Shown here: one piece after another, positions 33,793-42,426 of the stretch
How positions within the stretch are numbered: position 1 is the stretch's first letter
How the letters are laid out: each line of letters begins with the position of its first letter
DNA from: Rhodoferax_B ferrireducens_A
Lineage (GTDB): Bacteria > Pseudomonadota > Gammaproteobacteria > Burkholderiales > Burkholderiaceae_C
Reading direction: 5' to 3'
Length of the DNA stretch: 64,000 nucleotides
Assembly: GCF_031458075.1 (NCBI RefSeq)
Contig: NZ_JAVDXT010000003.1
Location: 248,001 to 312,000 of the forward strand
The notes under the pieces: model-generated
The model's input: only the letters and a program-made list of their open reading frames with translations
What the model was told of the DNA's origin: nothing
Database searches by the model: none
Program-made: the position numbers and the translations under genes

Positions 33793-34392
33793 ATGAAAAT
33801 CCTCTTGATCGGCGCCCACGGCACCCTCGGCCAAGCCGTCCAGGCCAATCTGGCCGCCCGCCACAGCATCGTCAGCGTAGGCCGCAACAGTGGCGACTAC
33901 AGGGCCGACCTGGCCCAGCCGGCCAGCCTGGCAGCCCTGTTGGACAAGGTCGGCAAGGTCGACGCCATCGTCAGCGCCGCCGGCAATGTGCACTTCGGCC
34001 CGCTGGCCGAGATGACGGCCGAGCAGTTCAACATCGGCCTGCAGGACAAGCTGCTCGGCCAGGTGCAACTGGCCCTGCTGGCCCAGCGCTACCTGAACGA
34101 CGGCGGCTCGGTGACGCTGACCAGCGGCATCCTGTCCACCGATCCGATCCGCTATGGCGCCAGCGCCTCGGCAGTGAACGGCGCCATCGAAGCGTTTGTG
34201 GCCGCTGCCGCCCTGGAGCTGCCGCGCGGCCTGCGCATCAACGCCGTCAGCCCCACGGTGCTGACCGAGTCCATGGCCGCCTACGGCGCCTACTTTGCGG
34301 GCTTCGAACCGGTCTCCGCCGAGCGCGCGGCCCTGGCCTACCAGCGCAGCGTGGAGGGCGCGCAGACCGGGCGGGTGTACCAGGTGCAGTAA
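33793..34392 (+). CDS. Short-chain dehydrogenase (compact type)
   Basis: Encodes 199 residues from ATG 33793. The motif MKILLIGAHGTLGQAVQANL is a GxxGxxG variant, and the chain is shorter than classical SDRs, as in the family annotated short chain dehydrogenase next to LysR genes. SAAGNVHFGPL and a Ser-x-Gly-Ile-Leu stretch (TLTSGILS) precede YGASASAVNGA, where the Lys of the YxxxK motif is replaced (YGASA). This may limit classical catalysis. Expression is probably controlled by the divergent LysR protein. Confidence 0.85.
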   Translation: MKILLIGAHGTLGQAVQANLAARHSIVSVGRNSGDYRADLAQPASLAALLDKVGKVDAIVSAAGNVHFGPLAEMTAEQFNIGLQDKLLGQVQLALLAQRYLNDGGSVTLTSGILSTDPIRYGASASAVNGAIEAFVAAAALELPRGLRINAVSPTVLTESMAAYGAYFAGFEPVSAERAALAYQRSVEGAQTGRVYQVQ

Positions 34393-34436
34393 GCAATACG
34401 CTTGGCCTGAAACCCAACGGCATGCAGCACATGCCG

Positions 34437-34469
34437 CCAAGCGGCCTTCTGCTGTTGCACGCCGCTTGG
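34437..34469. terminator. Hairpin between convergent genes
   Basis: CCAAGCGGC (34437-34445) and GCCGCTTGG (34461-34469) form a perfect 9-bp stem with a 15-nt loop. It lies between the convergent SDR and ABZJ_00895-like genes. No T-run follows, so a bidirectional or Rho-assisted terminator is inferred from position. Confidence 0.5.
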
Positions 34470-34478
34470 AGCGAAGGG

Positions 34479-34922
34479 CTAAGCGCCGGCCTTCGCCAAC
34501 TTTTTGGCCTGCTGCTTGGCAAAAATCTTGCCCGCATAGCCAACCGTAAAGTAGATGCCAATAGCGTGCAGTGCCATCACGAAAGCGACCCCCGTGAGCA
34601 ACGCCCCGACGGGGAAAGCCCCTGCGGAACCCAGCAGAGGGATGGCAACGGCCAGCTGGATCAGCAAATCGATAGTGACCATGCCCCACACCACCCGTGT
34701 CTTTTCGGCCGAGGTGAAGTAGCGGGCATTCTTCTCACCAAACGCCAGGCAGGACCACCACGCCGCGCCTATCAGTACCCCGGCGTTCACACCGGAGTTG
34801 GGCTGTACGCCCGCAAGCCCAAACCCCACCAGCACGACCACCACCAAGCCGATGTAGGCAGCCGCAAAACGTATGAAAACGCCCGATATCTTCAAGGTGG
34901 ATCTCCTGGTGGTGAATGCCAT
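34479..34922 (-). CDS. ABZJ_00895-family membrane protein
   Basis: Encodes 147 residues with four membrane segments (FIRFAAAYIGLVVVVLVGFG, NAGVLIGAAWWSCLAFG, WGMVTIDLLIQLAVAIPLL, AFPVGALLTGVAFVMALHAIG). The ASCLAFG-like motif WWSCLAFGEKNAR and the Lys-rich tail FAKQQAKKLAKAGA agree with the ABZJ_00895 family. Function is unknown. Confidence 0.72.
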   Translation of the reverse strand: MAFTTRRSTLKISGVFIRFAAAYIGLVVVVLVGFGLAGVQPNSGVNAGVLIGAAWWSCLAFGEKNARYFTSAEKTRVVWGMVTIDLLIQLAVAIPLLGSAGAFPVGALLTGVAFVMALHAIGIYFTVGYAGKIFAKQQAKKLAKAGA

Positions 34923-34996
34923 GCGTGCCGCGAAAACCGCGGCACCGACGCGCTGATCTTAGCCACCGCACACATGCGGTCCGGATGCGCCAGCGC

Positions 34997-35689
34997 CTAG
35001 GGCGGGGCCACCTCAAACACTGGCTCGCCCGCTTGCCACCGGCTGAGGGCCGACGGGTCGCGTAGCGCCAGCAGCACGGCTTGTACCAGCTCGTGCGGCT
35101 GGGCGTCCAGGCCGCGCTGGCGGTAGGCCGCGGCGGTACCCAGCTGCAGCGCCTCGGCATGCACAGCCAGCTCCAGGCTCTGCGGAATCAGCGCGGCATC
35201 GCTGGCACACGCGGCCACATCGCGCGAATGCGCCTTGCGGCAGGCAGCCGGGCGCACCGCGTAGAGGGTGCACAGCTGTTCGGCAAGAAAGGGACAGGCC
35301 GGCCGGCGGCTCCAGGGCGCATCCTGTGGGCTGGCGTGCGGGGTCTGCACTGCCAGGTAGGCCTGGAGCCGCGCCAGGGTCTCGGCCTGCTCCAGCAGTG
35401 GCCGCGCGGCCAACACACTGGCAATCTGGAAGATCTCGGGCGCCATGGCCTCGACCCGGGCGTGGCAGCAATGGCTGCAACCGGCCGCGCAGTCCAGCTG
35501 CACGCCCTGGTCGCGCACGGCAGCCACCACGCTATCCACGCCGCGCTGCAAATGCCGCACAAATGCCACCACTGCCCAGCCGTCGGGTTGCGCCTCCAGC
35601 CCGCGCTGCGCCACCTGCTGCACCTGGTCGACGGACTGCAGGAATGCGGCCTGCTCTTCGGGCGTGAGGGCCAGCGAGGGTGGTGTCAT
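34997..35689 (-). CDS. YkgJ-family cysteine cluster protein
   Basis: Encodes 230 residues. The cluster begins LDCAAGCSHCCHARVEAMAPEI, followed by CPFLAEQLCTLYAVRPAACR, the signature CxxxCxxCC ... CPFL....C..Y..RP..CR of the YkgJ/Fe-S oxidoreductase-like family, presumed to bind zinc or an iron-sulfur cluster. No neighbour points to a pathway. The C-terminal part is helical. Confidence 0.88.
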   Translation of the reverse strand: MTPPSLALTPEEQAAFLQSVDQVQQVAQRGLEAQPDGWAVVAFVRHLQRGVDSVVAAVRDQGVQLDCAAGCSHCCHARVEAMAPEIFQIASVLAARPLLEQAETLARLQAYLAVQTPHASPQDAPWSRRPACPFLAEQLCTLYAVRPAACRKAHSRDVAACASDAALIPQSLELAVHAEALQLGTAAAYRQRGLDAQPHELVQAVLLALRDPSALSRWQAGEPVFEVAPP

Positions 35690-35718
35690 GTGTGGCCTGG
35701 TCCGTGGAAAAAATGCGG

Positions 35719-36150
35719 CTAAGCCGAAGGCCGGTGCATCTCCATCAGCCGCCCCGGATTCGCCAGCGCGGTGAAGCCAAACTGCGCGTACAGGCTATGC
35801 GCATCCCGCGTGGCCAGCATGAAGCGGCGCAGGCCTTGCAGGTCGGGGTGGGCCAGGATGATGGCCATCAGCCATTTGGACAGGCCCTGGCCGCGGTGGG
35901 CTTCAAGGATGTAGACATCGGCCAGATAGGCAAACGTGGTTTTGTCCGTGACAACCCGCGCAAAACCCACCTGCTGGTCGCCATGGAACAGGCCAAAACA
36001 CAGGGAATTCGCCGCCGCGCGCTCGACCCGTTCGCGCGCGATGCCGGGTGACCAGTAGCTCTGCGCAAGGTAGGCGTGGACCGCAGCCAGGTCCAGCTGC
36101 TGGGGGTCGGTGCTGATGCGGTAATCACCGCGTTGGCTGCTGGTGTGCAT
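35719..36150 (-). CDS. GNAT family N-acetyltransferase
   Basis: Encodes 143 residues from ATG 36150 (MHTSSQRGDYRISTDP), the start that places the first strand correctly. YLADVYILEAHRGQGLSKWL is the acetyl-CoA-binding motif A, and LATRDAHSLYAQFGF is motif B. This subgroup (ISTDP..LD...V...L..SYW) is widespread and annotated only as GNAT. Substrate unknown. It lies 29 bp upstream of the YkgJ gene on the same strand. Confidence 0.88.
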   Translation of the reverse strand: MHTSSQRGDYRISTDPQQLDLAAVHAYLAQSYWSPGIARERVERAAANSLCFGLFHGDQQVGFARVVTDKTTFAYLADVYILEAHRGQGLSKWLMAIILAHPDLQGLRRFMLATRDAHSLYAQFGFTALANPGRLMEMHRPSA

Positions 36151-36170
36151 GCTGAAAATCCTGATGAAAT

Positions 36171-36219
36171 GGGCCGCTAGCGCATGCAGCATCTGCACGA
36201 GCCGCTATGCATTCAATAG
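36171..36219 (-). repeat. Degenerate dispersed palindromic repeat, copy F
   Basis: GGCCGCTAGCGCATGCAGCA, then CTGCACGAGCCGCTATGC. The left arm (GCTAGCGCAT) is preserved, the right is altered. It lies in the gap between two minus-strand genes. Confidence 0.45.
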
Positions 36220-36228
36220 TAAACCGGG

Positions 36229-36666
36229 CTAGCCCGTGGCGGTCCAGCGGCAGGCGCCGTCGGCACCGACATCGATGCCGGGGTTTTCCACAAAGCTCGT
36301 GCCCAGGCCGCTACGCTTGTGGGTATAGACGAAGCGGTTGATACGCGCGCCCTGGGTTTCCACCTCGTAGCTGCCCAGGGTCTGGCCGCCGACGATCTCC
36401 AGCCAGACCGTGGTGAACGCAAACGGCCGGCCGGGTGCGGTTTCCACATGCGATTCGCGCATGCGCACCAGGCTGATGGGCCGGCTGTTGGTGCCGTAGC
36501 GCACGAAGCCGCCGCTCCAGCCGCTGGCCTCGTCGCCCACGGTACTGAACTGCAGCAGGATCGGTTTTTTGGCGCCCTCGGCGAACAGGCAGCGGGTAGT
36601 GAAAACTCCGGCATCGGCAGCCGGCGCCAGCGCGGCCATCAGCAAGGTCAACAGCAGGAATCGCAT
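36229..36666 (-). CDS. Small exported protein of unknown function
   Basis: Encodes 145 residues from ATG 36666 (MRFLLLTLLMAALAPAADAG), which gives a clean signal peptide. The longer frame from 36699 would add eleven residues before it. The mature part (FTTRCLFAEGAKKPILLQFS, then WSGGFVRYG) looks like an all-beta periplasmic domain with two cysteines, one near each end (RCLF and GACRW), that could form a disulfide. I do not recognise a named family. Confidence 0.65.
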   Translation of the reverse strand: MRFLLLTLLMAALAPAADAGVFTTRCLFAEGAKKPILLQFSTVGDEASGWSGGFVRYGTNSRPISLVRMRESHVETAPGRPFAFTTVWLEIVGGQTLGSYEVETQGARINRFVYTHKRSGLGTSFVENPGIDVGADGACRWTATG

Positions 36667-36743
36667 GGTCCAAAGTCCCCAGGGTGGCGGAAGGGGCACT
36701 ATACATTCGACGATACAGCGGAGAAATTCACAAGAAATAGGCT

Positions 36744-36790
36744 TCTAGCGCATATTCAACCAGCGCGAGAAGCTACCGAAAATGTAGCAC
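36744..36790 (-). repeat. Dispersed palindromic repeat, copy G
   Basis: TCTAGCGCATATTCAACCAGCGC, GAGAAGCTACCGAAAATGTAGC. It lies between two minus-strand genes (a LysR gene ending at 36826 and a small exported protein starting at 36666). Confidence 0.7.
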
Positions 36791-36825
36791 CCGCGCGCCA
36801 CGGCATGGCCATGGAGGCATGCATG

Positions 36826-37743
36826 CTAGCCGCCCGGCGCCAATGCCCCGAACTTCTCCACGTACAGCTGGCTTACCCAATCGATAAACACCCGCACCCG
36901 CGGGGCCAATTGGCGGTGGAAGGGGTAGAGCACCGACACCGGAATCGTTGGGCAGGGCCACTCGGCCAGCACCTGCACCAGACGCCCGTCGCGCAGGTAG
37001 GGCTCCATGTGGAACCGCGGCACCTGCACCAGACCGCAGCCGGCCAGTGCCGCGGCGGTGTAACAAGCGGCATCGCTGACAGCGATCCAGCCGGCGGTTT
37101 TGAACTCCACCACCTTCCCATCCAACAACAAGGACATCGGGTACGCCGTTTTCTGGCCACGCGCAAAAAATGACACGGCCTGGTGTTGCGCCAGCTCGGT
37201 CGGGTGTTGTGGCGCACCGTGCGCGGCTAGGTAGGCCGGGCTGGCGCAGATCAGCTCGGGCATATTGGCCAAGCGCCGCGCCACCAGCGTGGAGTCGCGC
37301 GGTTGACCCGCACGCACCACGCAGTCAATGCCCTCGCCGACCAGATCGACTAGCCGGTCGCCGCTGCTCAACACCACGTCGATCAGCGGGTAGCGCTGGC
37401 GGAATTCGGCGATGCGTGGCAGCACGATCAGGGTGGCGTGCGAACCGTGCAGGTCCAGCCGCAGTGTGCCGCGCGGGTGCTCGGCGCTGCCGCTGACGGA
37501 GGCCTCGGCGTCTTCCAGATCGGCCAGCACGCGCTTGCTGCGCTCATAGAAGGCCCGACCGTCCAGCGTGGGCTTGACCTGGCGGGTGGTGCGCTCCAGC
37601 AAGCGGGTGCTCAGGCGGGTTTCCAGCGCCTTAATGGCATGCGTGGCCGTGGCGCGGGGGACGTTGAGCTCACCGGCCGCAGCGGTAAAGCTGCCCATTT
37701 CGACGATGCGGATGAAGAGATGCAGGCCCTCGAAGCGGTCCAT
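36826..37743 (-). CDS. LysR-family transcriptional regulator
   Basis: Encodes 305 residues. N-terminal HTH FEGLHLFIRIVEMGSFTAAA with VPRATATHAIKALE, then LERTTRQVKPTLDGRAFYER. The complete effector domain follows. It is divergent from a quinone-reductase-like gene across a 143-bp AT-rich gap, the likely regulated promoter. Confidence 0.9.
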   Translation of the reverse strand: MDRFEGLHLFIRIVEMGSFTAAAGELNVPRATATHAIKALETRLSTRLLERTTRQVKPTLDGRAFYERSKRVLADLEDAEASVSGSAEHPRGTLRLDLHGSHATLIVLPRIAEFRQRYPLIDVVLSSGDRLVDLVGEGIDCVVRAGQPRDSTLVARRLANMPELICASPAYLAAHGAPQHPTELAQHQAVSFFARGQKTAYPMSLLLDGKVVEFKTAGWIAVSDAACYTAAALAGCGLVQVPRFHMEPYLRDGRLVQVLAEWPCPTIPVSVLYPFHRQLAPRVRVFIDWVSQLYVEKFGALAPGG

Positions 37744-37886
37744 ATTGTTGATTTCAGTTGAATTAAGTTTCCAATTTATCAGGCTTTATTCATTTTTCAT
37801 CAACCGACATGATCGTCGCCACGGGCAAGGACCACCTCCTGCACAGCCCGTACCCCTCCATCGCAACGCCTACACAGAAAGTTTTT

Positions 37887-38462
37887 ATGCCCCATATCGC
37901 TATCGTTTATTTTTCGCAAAATGGCACTACCGCCCTGTTGGCCGAAGCCATCGCGCATGGCGCCACCCAGGCCGGTGCCCAGTCAGAGCTGCTGCGCATC
38001 GAGGAGTCGCAGTTCACCGGCAGCCGTTGGAAGGACGACACAGTACTGGACAGGCTGGCCCAGGCCGACGCCATCGTGTTCGGCGCGCCGACTTTCATGG
38101 GCGGCGTGGCGGCACCGTTCAAAGCCTTTGCCGACGCAACCAGCCAGGTGTGGTTTCACCGCGGCTGGGTGGGCAAGCTGGCCGGCGGCTTCACCATCAG
38201 CGGCAGCGCCAGCGGCGACAAGCTGCACAGCCTGGCCTATTTGTCGATATTTGCCGCTCAGCACGGCATGCTGTGGGCCAACTGGGACGCGATGCCGCGC
38301 CAGCCCGACGGCACCAACCGCTTTGGCAACTTCCTCGGCCTGGCGGCACAAAACCCCGCGCCCCCTGGCACCCCGCCCGCGCTGGAGACTGCCGATGCCG
38401 TGTCGGCCGACCGCTATGGCCGCTACCTCGCCGCACTCGCCACCCGCTTGGGCACGCGCTGA
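37887..38462 (+). CDS. Flavodoxin-fold NAD(P)H:quinone oxidoreductase (WrbA-like)
   Basis: Encodes 191 residues from ATG 37887. MPHIAIVYFSQNGTTALLAE is the FMN phosphate-binding loop, and VFGAPTFMGGVAAPFKAFAD plus GGFTISGSASGDKLHSL are the isoalloxazine-contact loops of the WrbA/flavodoxin family. It should perform two-electron quinone reduction. It forms a pair with a SnoaL-like protein downstream and is divergent from a LysR gene, suggesting inducible electrophile or quinone detoxification. Confidence 0.9.
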   Translation: MPHIAIVYFSQNGTTALLAEAIAHGATQAGAQSELLRIEESQFTGSRWKDDTVLDRLAQADAIVFGAPTFMGGVAAPFKAFADATSQVWFHRGWVGKLAGGFTISGSASGDKLHSLAYLSIFAAQHGMLWANWDAMPRQPDGTNRFGNFLGLAAQNPAPPGTPPALETADAVSADRYGRYLAALATRLGTR

Positions 38463-38499
38463 ACCGGCACCACATTTTTCATCCCGGAAAACACCTCCT

Positions 38500-38946
38500 A
38501 TGACCACCGCACCTACGCTCCTCACCCCGCTATCCGCCGCCGAAATCCAGGCCATCGAATGGCTATACCGCTCGTTCAGCGATAACAACCCCAACCTGCT
38601 GGACCAGGCCGTCACGCCGGATTGGCAGGACGTGCCGCTGGCGCCCGGCCAAGGCCCTGGCCCGCAGGGCCTGAAACCCATCATCCAGGCCTTCAAGACC
38701 GCTTTTCCAGGCATGCAGATCGTGATCCACGAGATCACCGGCTCGCGCGGGCGCGCTGCCGTGCGGGCCGAGATCCGCGGCACACACCAGGGTGAATGGT
38801 TCGGCATCCCGGCCACCCACAAGGCCGTGAAAATCGCGCTACACGAATTCCACCACCTGCAGGATGGCCGCATCACCCACACCTGGCACTTGGAAGACTG
38901 GTTCGGCATGTTCCACCAGATCGGGGCGCTGCCGCCAGCGCTGTAA
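38500..38946 (+). CDS. SnoaL-like (NTF2-fold) ester cyclase family protein
   Basis: Encodes 148 residues. Fold features: AIEWLYRSFSDNNPNLLDQ, TPDWQDVPLAPGQGPGP, KTAFPGMQIVIHEI and HEFHHLQDGRITHTWHLEDW. The last is the ester cyclase family signature. Found here 37 bp after the quinone reductase, on the same transcript. The role may be to bind or isomerise an aromatic or small polar substrate. Confidence 0.85.
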   Translation: MTTAPTLLTPLSAAEIQAIEWLYRSFSDNNPNLLDQAVTPDWQDVPLAPGQGPGPQGLKPIIQAFKTAFPGMQIVIHEITGSRGRAAVRAEIRGTHQGEWFGIPATHKAVKIALHEFHHLQDGRITHTWHLEDWFGMFHQIGALPPAL

Positions 38947-38971
38947 TCCGGGTGGGGTAAGCCCGACGCAC

Positions 38972-39038
38972 AATTTATAGGGAAAAGGCCGTTGGCGCAT
39001 ATTGCATATGCGCCAATAGCTCTCAAAATAATAGCAAC
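38972..39038 (-). repeat. Dispersed palindromic repeat, copy H
   Basis: AATTTATAGGGAAAAGGCCG, TTGGCGCATATTGCATATGCGCC, AATAGCTCTCAAAATAATAGC. The left and right ends both match full-length copies elsewhere. It has the tightest core (GGCGCATATTGCATATGCGCC). It lies 26 bp after the SnoaL-like gene. Confidence 0.8.
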
Positions 39039-39133
39039 AAGTGGTTTGCTCGCTGCGTCAACCAGGCATGCACGCCACAGCCCACACGCCCCGTCTGTTA
39101 AAAGACCCGGTTACCCACCGCGCAAAGCCTGCC

Positions 39134-40315
39134 ATGCCGACCACTGAATCCGCCACCCACCCCACCATCCACTGGACCGAGGCCGACCAACCCCAGACCG
39201 CCCGCTGGCGCTCCGAGCGCGGCGCGCCCGCGCCCAAGCGCGTGGTGCTGGCCGACGACACCTTGTCGGCCGACACCGCCTACCGCCTGGCCTGCGAGGG
39301 CACGGCCCTGCTGTGGCGTGGCGACTTCCACAACGCCCGCCAGTTGCTGCAAGCCATCGCCCGGCGCGTCGACCAGACCCCGGCGCGCAAGCAGCGCAAG
39401 GCGCCCAAGGAGGCCGTCGCCCCGGCCGAGGCCTTCCACCTGTACCGCCAGGCCCAGGCCCAGCGCGCGCGGGTACTGAACATGCTGCTGCTGCCCATCA
39501 ACGCCGACTACACCGTGCCCTTGCGCCGCGCGCCCAATGTGCATGCCGCTTGTTTAGCGGCCTGGGGCCCGGCGAATGCCGCCGAAGGCCCGGCCGTCAT
39601 CACCCTGCGCGAACTACAAGGCCTGACCAGCACCCACGAATGGCGCCGCAAGGGCCTGGAAATTCCGGCGCTGGGCGAGCCGCCGCTGAACCGCATCCAC
39701 CCGCACTACGGCGTGTTTTCGCCGGTGCGCGGCGAATACATCGACCTGGTGGCCAAAGCTCCCTTGCCGGTGGCGGGTACGGCGTTCGACATCGGCACCG
39801 GCACCGGCGTGCTGGCGGCGGTGCTGGCGCGGCGTGGTGTGGCCCAGATCGTGGCCACCGATACCGACCCGCGGGCCCTGGCCTGCGCCCGGGACAACCT
39901 GGCGCAACTGGGCGTGGCCAAGCAGGTACAGGTGGTGCAGACCGACCTGTTCCCCGAAGGCCAGGCCACGCTGATCGTGTGCAACCCGCCCTGGCTGCCG
40001 GCCCGGCCGGGCTCGCCGATCGAACACGCGGTGTACGACGAGAACAGCAGCATGCTGCTGGGCTTTCTGGCCGGGCTGAAGGCGCATCTGGCTCCGGGCG
40101 GCGAGGGCTGGCTGGTGTTGTCGGACTTTGCCGAACACCTGGGCCTGCGCAGCCGCGAAGAGCTGCTGGCGGCCTTCGAACGCAACGGGCTGCAGGTGCT
40201 GGGCCGGCTGGACGCCAAGCCGCTGCACCCCAAGGCAACAGATGCCACCGCCGCCCTGCATGCGGCGCGGGCGGCCGAAGTCACCTCGCTGTGGCGACTG
40301 GCCGCAGCGGCCTAA
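39134..40315 (+). CDS. Class I SAM-dependent methyltransferase (PrmC-like NPPW motif)
   Basis: Encodes 393 residues from ATG 39134; an in-frame ATG at 39068 would add 22 residues. The SAM site FDIGTGTGVLAAVLARRG is near residue 220, ATDTDPRALACA follows, and VCNPPWLPARPGSP near 280 is the [ND]PP[YW] catalytic motif that marks methyltransferases acting on planar amide or amino nitrogens. The first 180 residues are an uncharacterised extension (AYRLACEGTALLWRGDFHNA), also found in homologous proteins in Burkholderiales. Substrate unknown: rRNA, protein glutamine or a small molecule are possible. Confidence 0.85.
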   Translation: MPTTESATHPTIHWTEADQPQTARWRSERGAPAPKRVVLADDTLSADTAYRLACEGTALLWRGDFHNARQLLQAIARRVDQTPARKQRKAPKEAVAPAEAFHLYRQAQAQRARVLNMLLLPINADYTVPLRRAPNVHAACLAAWGPANAAEGPAVITLRELQGLTSTHEWRRKGLEIPALGEPPLNRIHPHYGVFSPVRGEYIDLVAKAPLPVAGTAFDIGTGTGVLAAVLARRGVAQIVATDTDPRALACARDNLAQLGVAKQVQVVQTDLFPEGQATLIVCNPPWLPARPGSPIEHAVYDENSSMLLGFLAGLKAHLAPGGEGWLVLSDFAEHLGLRSREELLAAFERNGLQVLGRLDAKPLHPKATDATAALHAARAAEVTSLWRLAAAA

Positions 40316-40326
40316 AACTTAGCGGT

Positions 40327-40995
40327 TCAGCAGGCGCGCAGCGGCCGGCCCGCCAGCGCCGGCTTCAGGCCGTCCAGCTGGGTCTTGATGGCTGCGTCCA
40401 CCGCCGGCAGGCGCAGCTGCACGCCGCGCACTTCAGGGTGCTCGAGCACCACCCGGGCGGTGCGCACGCCGCGCTGGGTCAGGTCGCCCAGCGATTTGTT
40501 GGCGGCGGCTTCGCTGTCGAAGCCGCCCAGCGACAAACCGGGCTCCAGCGCCTTGGGCGGGGCCTCGTATTTGACGCGCAGGCCGCGCAGCTCGGCTTTC
40601 TTGCGGTCCACCCAGTCGGCATTCGGGTAACGGCCCATGTAGACGATCCAACGGCCGGGCTCGACAGCCTCGTCCAGGGTCCAGGAGCCGGCCGGCAAAA
40701 CGGCCAGCGACTGGGCCAGCGCCGCACCGCGGGCCGCGTCAAACGGGCCGGCAGTCAGGCATTCGGTGGTCTCGGCGGCGGCAACGGCCGCGCTGGCGAC
40801 CGGCGTGGGGGCCGGGGCGGCAGCCGCGCTGTTCGGCGGCAGCACTTCCACCATCTCGGGGTGGATCTGCTGCAGCAGGCGCTGCGGCTCGGATTCCACC
40901 GTGGGCGCCAGGCCGTAGGCGGCCAGCAGGCCTTGCGACCAGGCGTAGTACAGGCCATTGGCCAGCAGCAAAAACAGGATGACGGCGCGCAGCAT
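40327..40995 (-). CDS. SPOR-domain protein, BirA-linked
   Basis: Encodes 222 residues from ATG 40995. An N-terminal membrane anchor (MLRAVILFLLLANGLYYAW) is followed by an Ala/Pro-rich linker (AAAAPAPTPVASAAVAAAE) and a C-terminal region with ECLTAGPFD, WIVYMGRYPNADWVDRKKAE and LSLGGFDSEAAANKSLGDL. This is the SPOR-like pattern (GPF, (V/I)xxG.(F/Y), LGxFxxxxxAxxxLxxL). SPOR domains bind denuded peptidoglycan at septa. It begins four bases after the birA stop and is probably co-transcribed. Confidence 0.8.
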   Translation of the reverse strand: MLRAVILFLLLANGLYYAWSQGLLAAYGLAPTVESEPQRLLQQIHPEMVEVLPPNSAAAAPAPTPVASAAVAAAETTECLTAGPFDAARGAALAQSLAVLPAGSWTLDEAVEPGRWIVYMGRYPNADWVDRKKAELRGLRVKYEAPPKALEPGLSLGGFDSEAAANKSLGDLTQRGVRTARVVLEHPEVRGVQLRLPAVDAAIKTQLDGLKPALAGRPLRAC

Positions 40996-40999
40996 GTGG

Positions 41000-41767
41000 C
41001 TAGACCGCCGGGGTGGAAGTGGCGGCCGGGCGCACGCTGACTTCGGCACTGGTCACGGTTTGCAGGCCGTTCGGCGTCTGCAGCAGCAAACCACCCTGGG
41101 CATCGACGCCGCGCGCCATGCCCACCGTGCCATTGCTCAGGTTCACCGCCCGGTCGCGCAGCAGATCGCGCTGGTCGAACTGCGCCTGGAACGGCGCAAA
41201 GCCGCCGATTTCAAAAGCCTTGAGCGCCTGCACCAGCGGCGCGGCGATGCGCAGCAAGGCCTGGCCCGCGTCCACGTCCGGCAGCACTTCCTGCAGCCAG
41301 GCCGGCGCGGTGGACAGGCCATCGCCCGCGCGGGGTGCGATGTTGATGCCGATGCCGACCACCGCCACCCGCTGATCGCCCGTACTGGCGGTTTCGATCA
41401 GGATGCCGGCCAGCTTGCGGCCTTGCAGCCACACGTCGTTCGGCCATTTGAGCTGCAGATCGGCATGCAGGCTGTCCACCACGCTGACGCCCACGGCCAG
41501 CGACAGGCCCGACCAGTCGGCCGGCGCCAGCGGCAGGGCCAGCGAAAAGGTCAGCGAATCACCGACCTGGCTATGCCAGTCGCGCCCCAGGCGGCCACGG
41601 CCGGCGGTCTGCTGCTCGGCCACCAGCAGGGTCGGCTCGCACTGGCCGGCGCGGATGCGGCGCATCAGCTCGCTGTTGCTGGAGTCGATCTGCGGCAGCA
41701 CCTCGACCGTGAAGTCGGGCAGCAGCGGATACACCGCCTCCCAGATGGATTCGGCGGGCCAGATCAT
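41000..41767 (-). CDS. birA: Biotin--[acetyl-CoA-carboxylase] ligase, monofunctional
   Basis: Encodes 255 residues. Catalytic GRGRLGRDW near residue 57 (biotinoyl-AMP loop) and LKWPNDVWLQGRKLAGILIE near 105 are intact. GIGINI follows. The protein starts directly with the ligase domain, without the N-terminal winged HTH that lets E. coli BirA repress bio genes, so it should act only as the biotinylating enzyme. The ATG at 41767 overlaps the stop of the SET-domain gene. Confidence 0.95.
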   Translation of the reverse strand: MIWPAESIWEAVYPLLPDFTVEVLPQIDSSNSELMRRIRAGQCEPTLLVAEQQTAGRGRLGRDWHSQVGDSLTFSLALPLAPADWSGLSLAVGVSVVDSLHADLQLKWPNDVWLQGRKLAGILIETASTGDQRVAVVGIGINIAPRAGDGLSTAPAWLQEVLPDVDAGQALLRIAAPLVQALKAFEIGGFAPFQAQFDQRDLLRDRAVNLSNGTVGMARGVDAQGGLLLQTPNGLQTVTSAEVSVRPAATSTPAV

Positions 41768-42273
41768 TTGCGCAATTTGCTGATACGGCGTTTGGGGGCC
41801 AGCAGGGTGCCGCGGCAACTGGGCGCACCGCACCAGCACGGGTATTCGGCCTTCAGCTTGGGGGTGTAGCGCTCTTCCAGCATCAGGCCGTAGTCGTAGT
41901 TCAGCTCTTCGCCGGCCGCGATGTCCTGCAAAGCCACGATGAAAATGCGGCCATCCTGTTCGTCGGTTTCGCAATTCGGCTCGCAGGCATGGTTGATCCA
42001 GCGCGAGGCATTGCCGCCGTAGTTGGCGTCGATGACCCGGTCTTCGTCCACATGGAAGTAAAAGGTGTGGTTGGGCTGGCTGGGGTCGTGCGGGTGCCGG
42101 TCCTGGGCTTCCTGCCAGGAAATGATCTCGCCCACGTATTCGGCCACGACCTCGCCAGCGGCGATGTCCTGCAGCGCGAACACGCCTTTGCCATGGACGC
42201 CGGAGCGCCGAACCTGGATGCGTCGCCCGCTATTTCTAGCGGCTTTAACGGGGGTTTTGGAAGTCACGGGCAA
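41764..42273 (-). CDS. SET-domain protein lysine methyltransferase
   Basis: Encodes 169 residues; the start is TTG 42273 or GTG 42267, no ATG being available. The SET core is complete: RRSGVHGKGVFALQDIAAGE, YVGEIISWQEA, RWINHACEPNCE (the NHxCxPNC motif), GEELNYDYG, and a post-SET CWCGAPSCRGTLL with three cysteines in place for zinc. SET domains transfer methyl groups to lysine; in Chlamydia a SET protein modifies histone H1-like proteins. Here the gene is divergent from topB, whose product carries an H1-like Lys/Ala tail. It overlaps birA by four bases. Confidence 0.9.
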   Translation of the reverse strand: MPVTSKTPVKAARNSGRRIQVRRSGVHGKGVFALQDIAAGEVVAEYVGEIISWQEAQDRHPHDPSQPNHTFYFHVDEDRVIDANYGGNASRWINHACEPNCETDEQDGRIFIVALQDIAAGEELNYDYGLMLEERYTPKLKAEYPCWCGAPSCRGTLLAPKRRISKLRK

Positions 42274-42426
42274 AACTCTGTTAACTTAAATAAGGTGCTC
42301 AAGTGTGCGCAATTGCCTTGGTGCAGGCGCAAACCGGCAAATAGGGATTGTAGAAGTGGCCCCGGCTCCAGAAGGAGCAAGGCCTGGCAAAGCCCTCCAC
42401 AGAATTCAAAAATTAGCGAAAAAACT

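Noticed and set aside
41000..41767. BirA as a biotin repressor
   Set aside because: The protein starts with the ligase domain and has no N-terminal HTH, which is normal for many Proteobacteria and not a special truncation.
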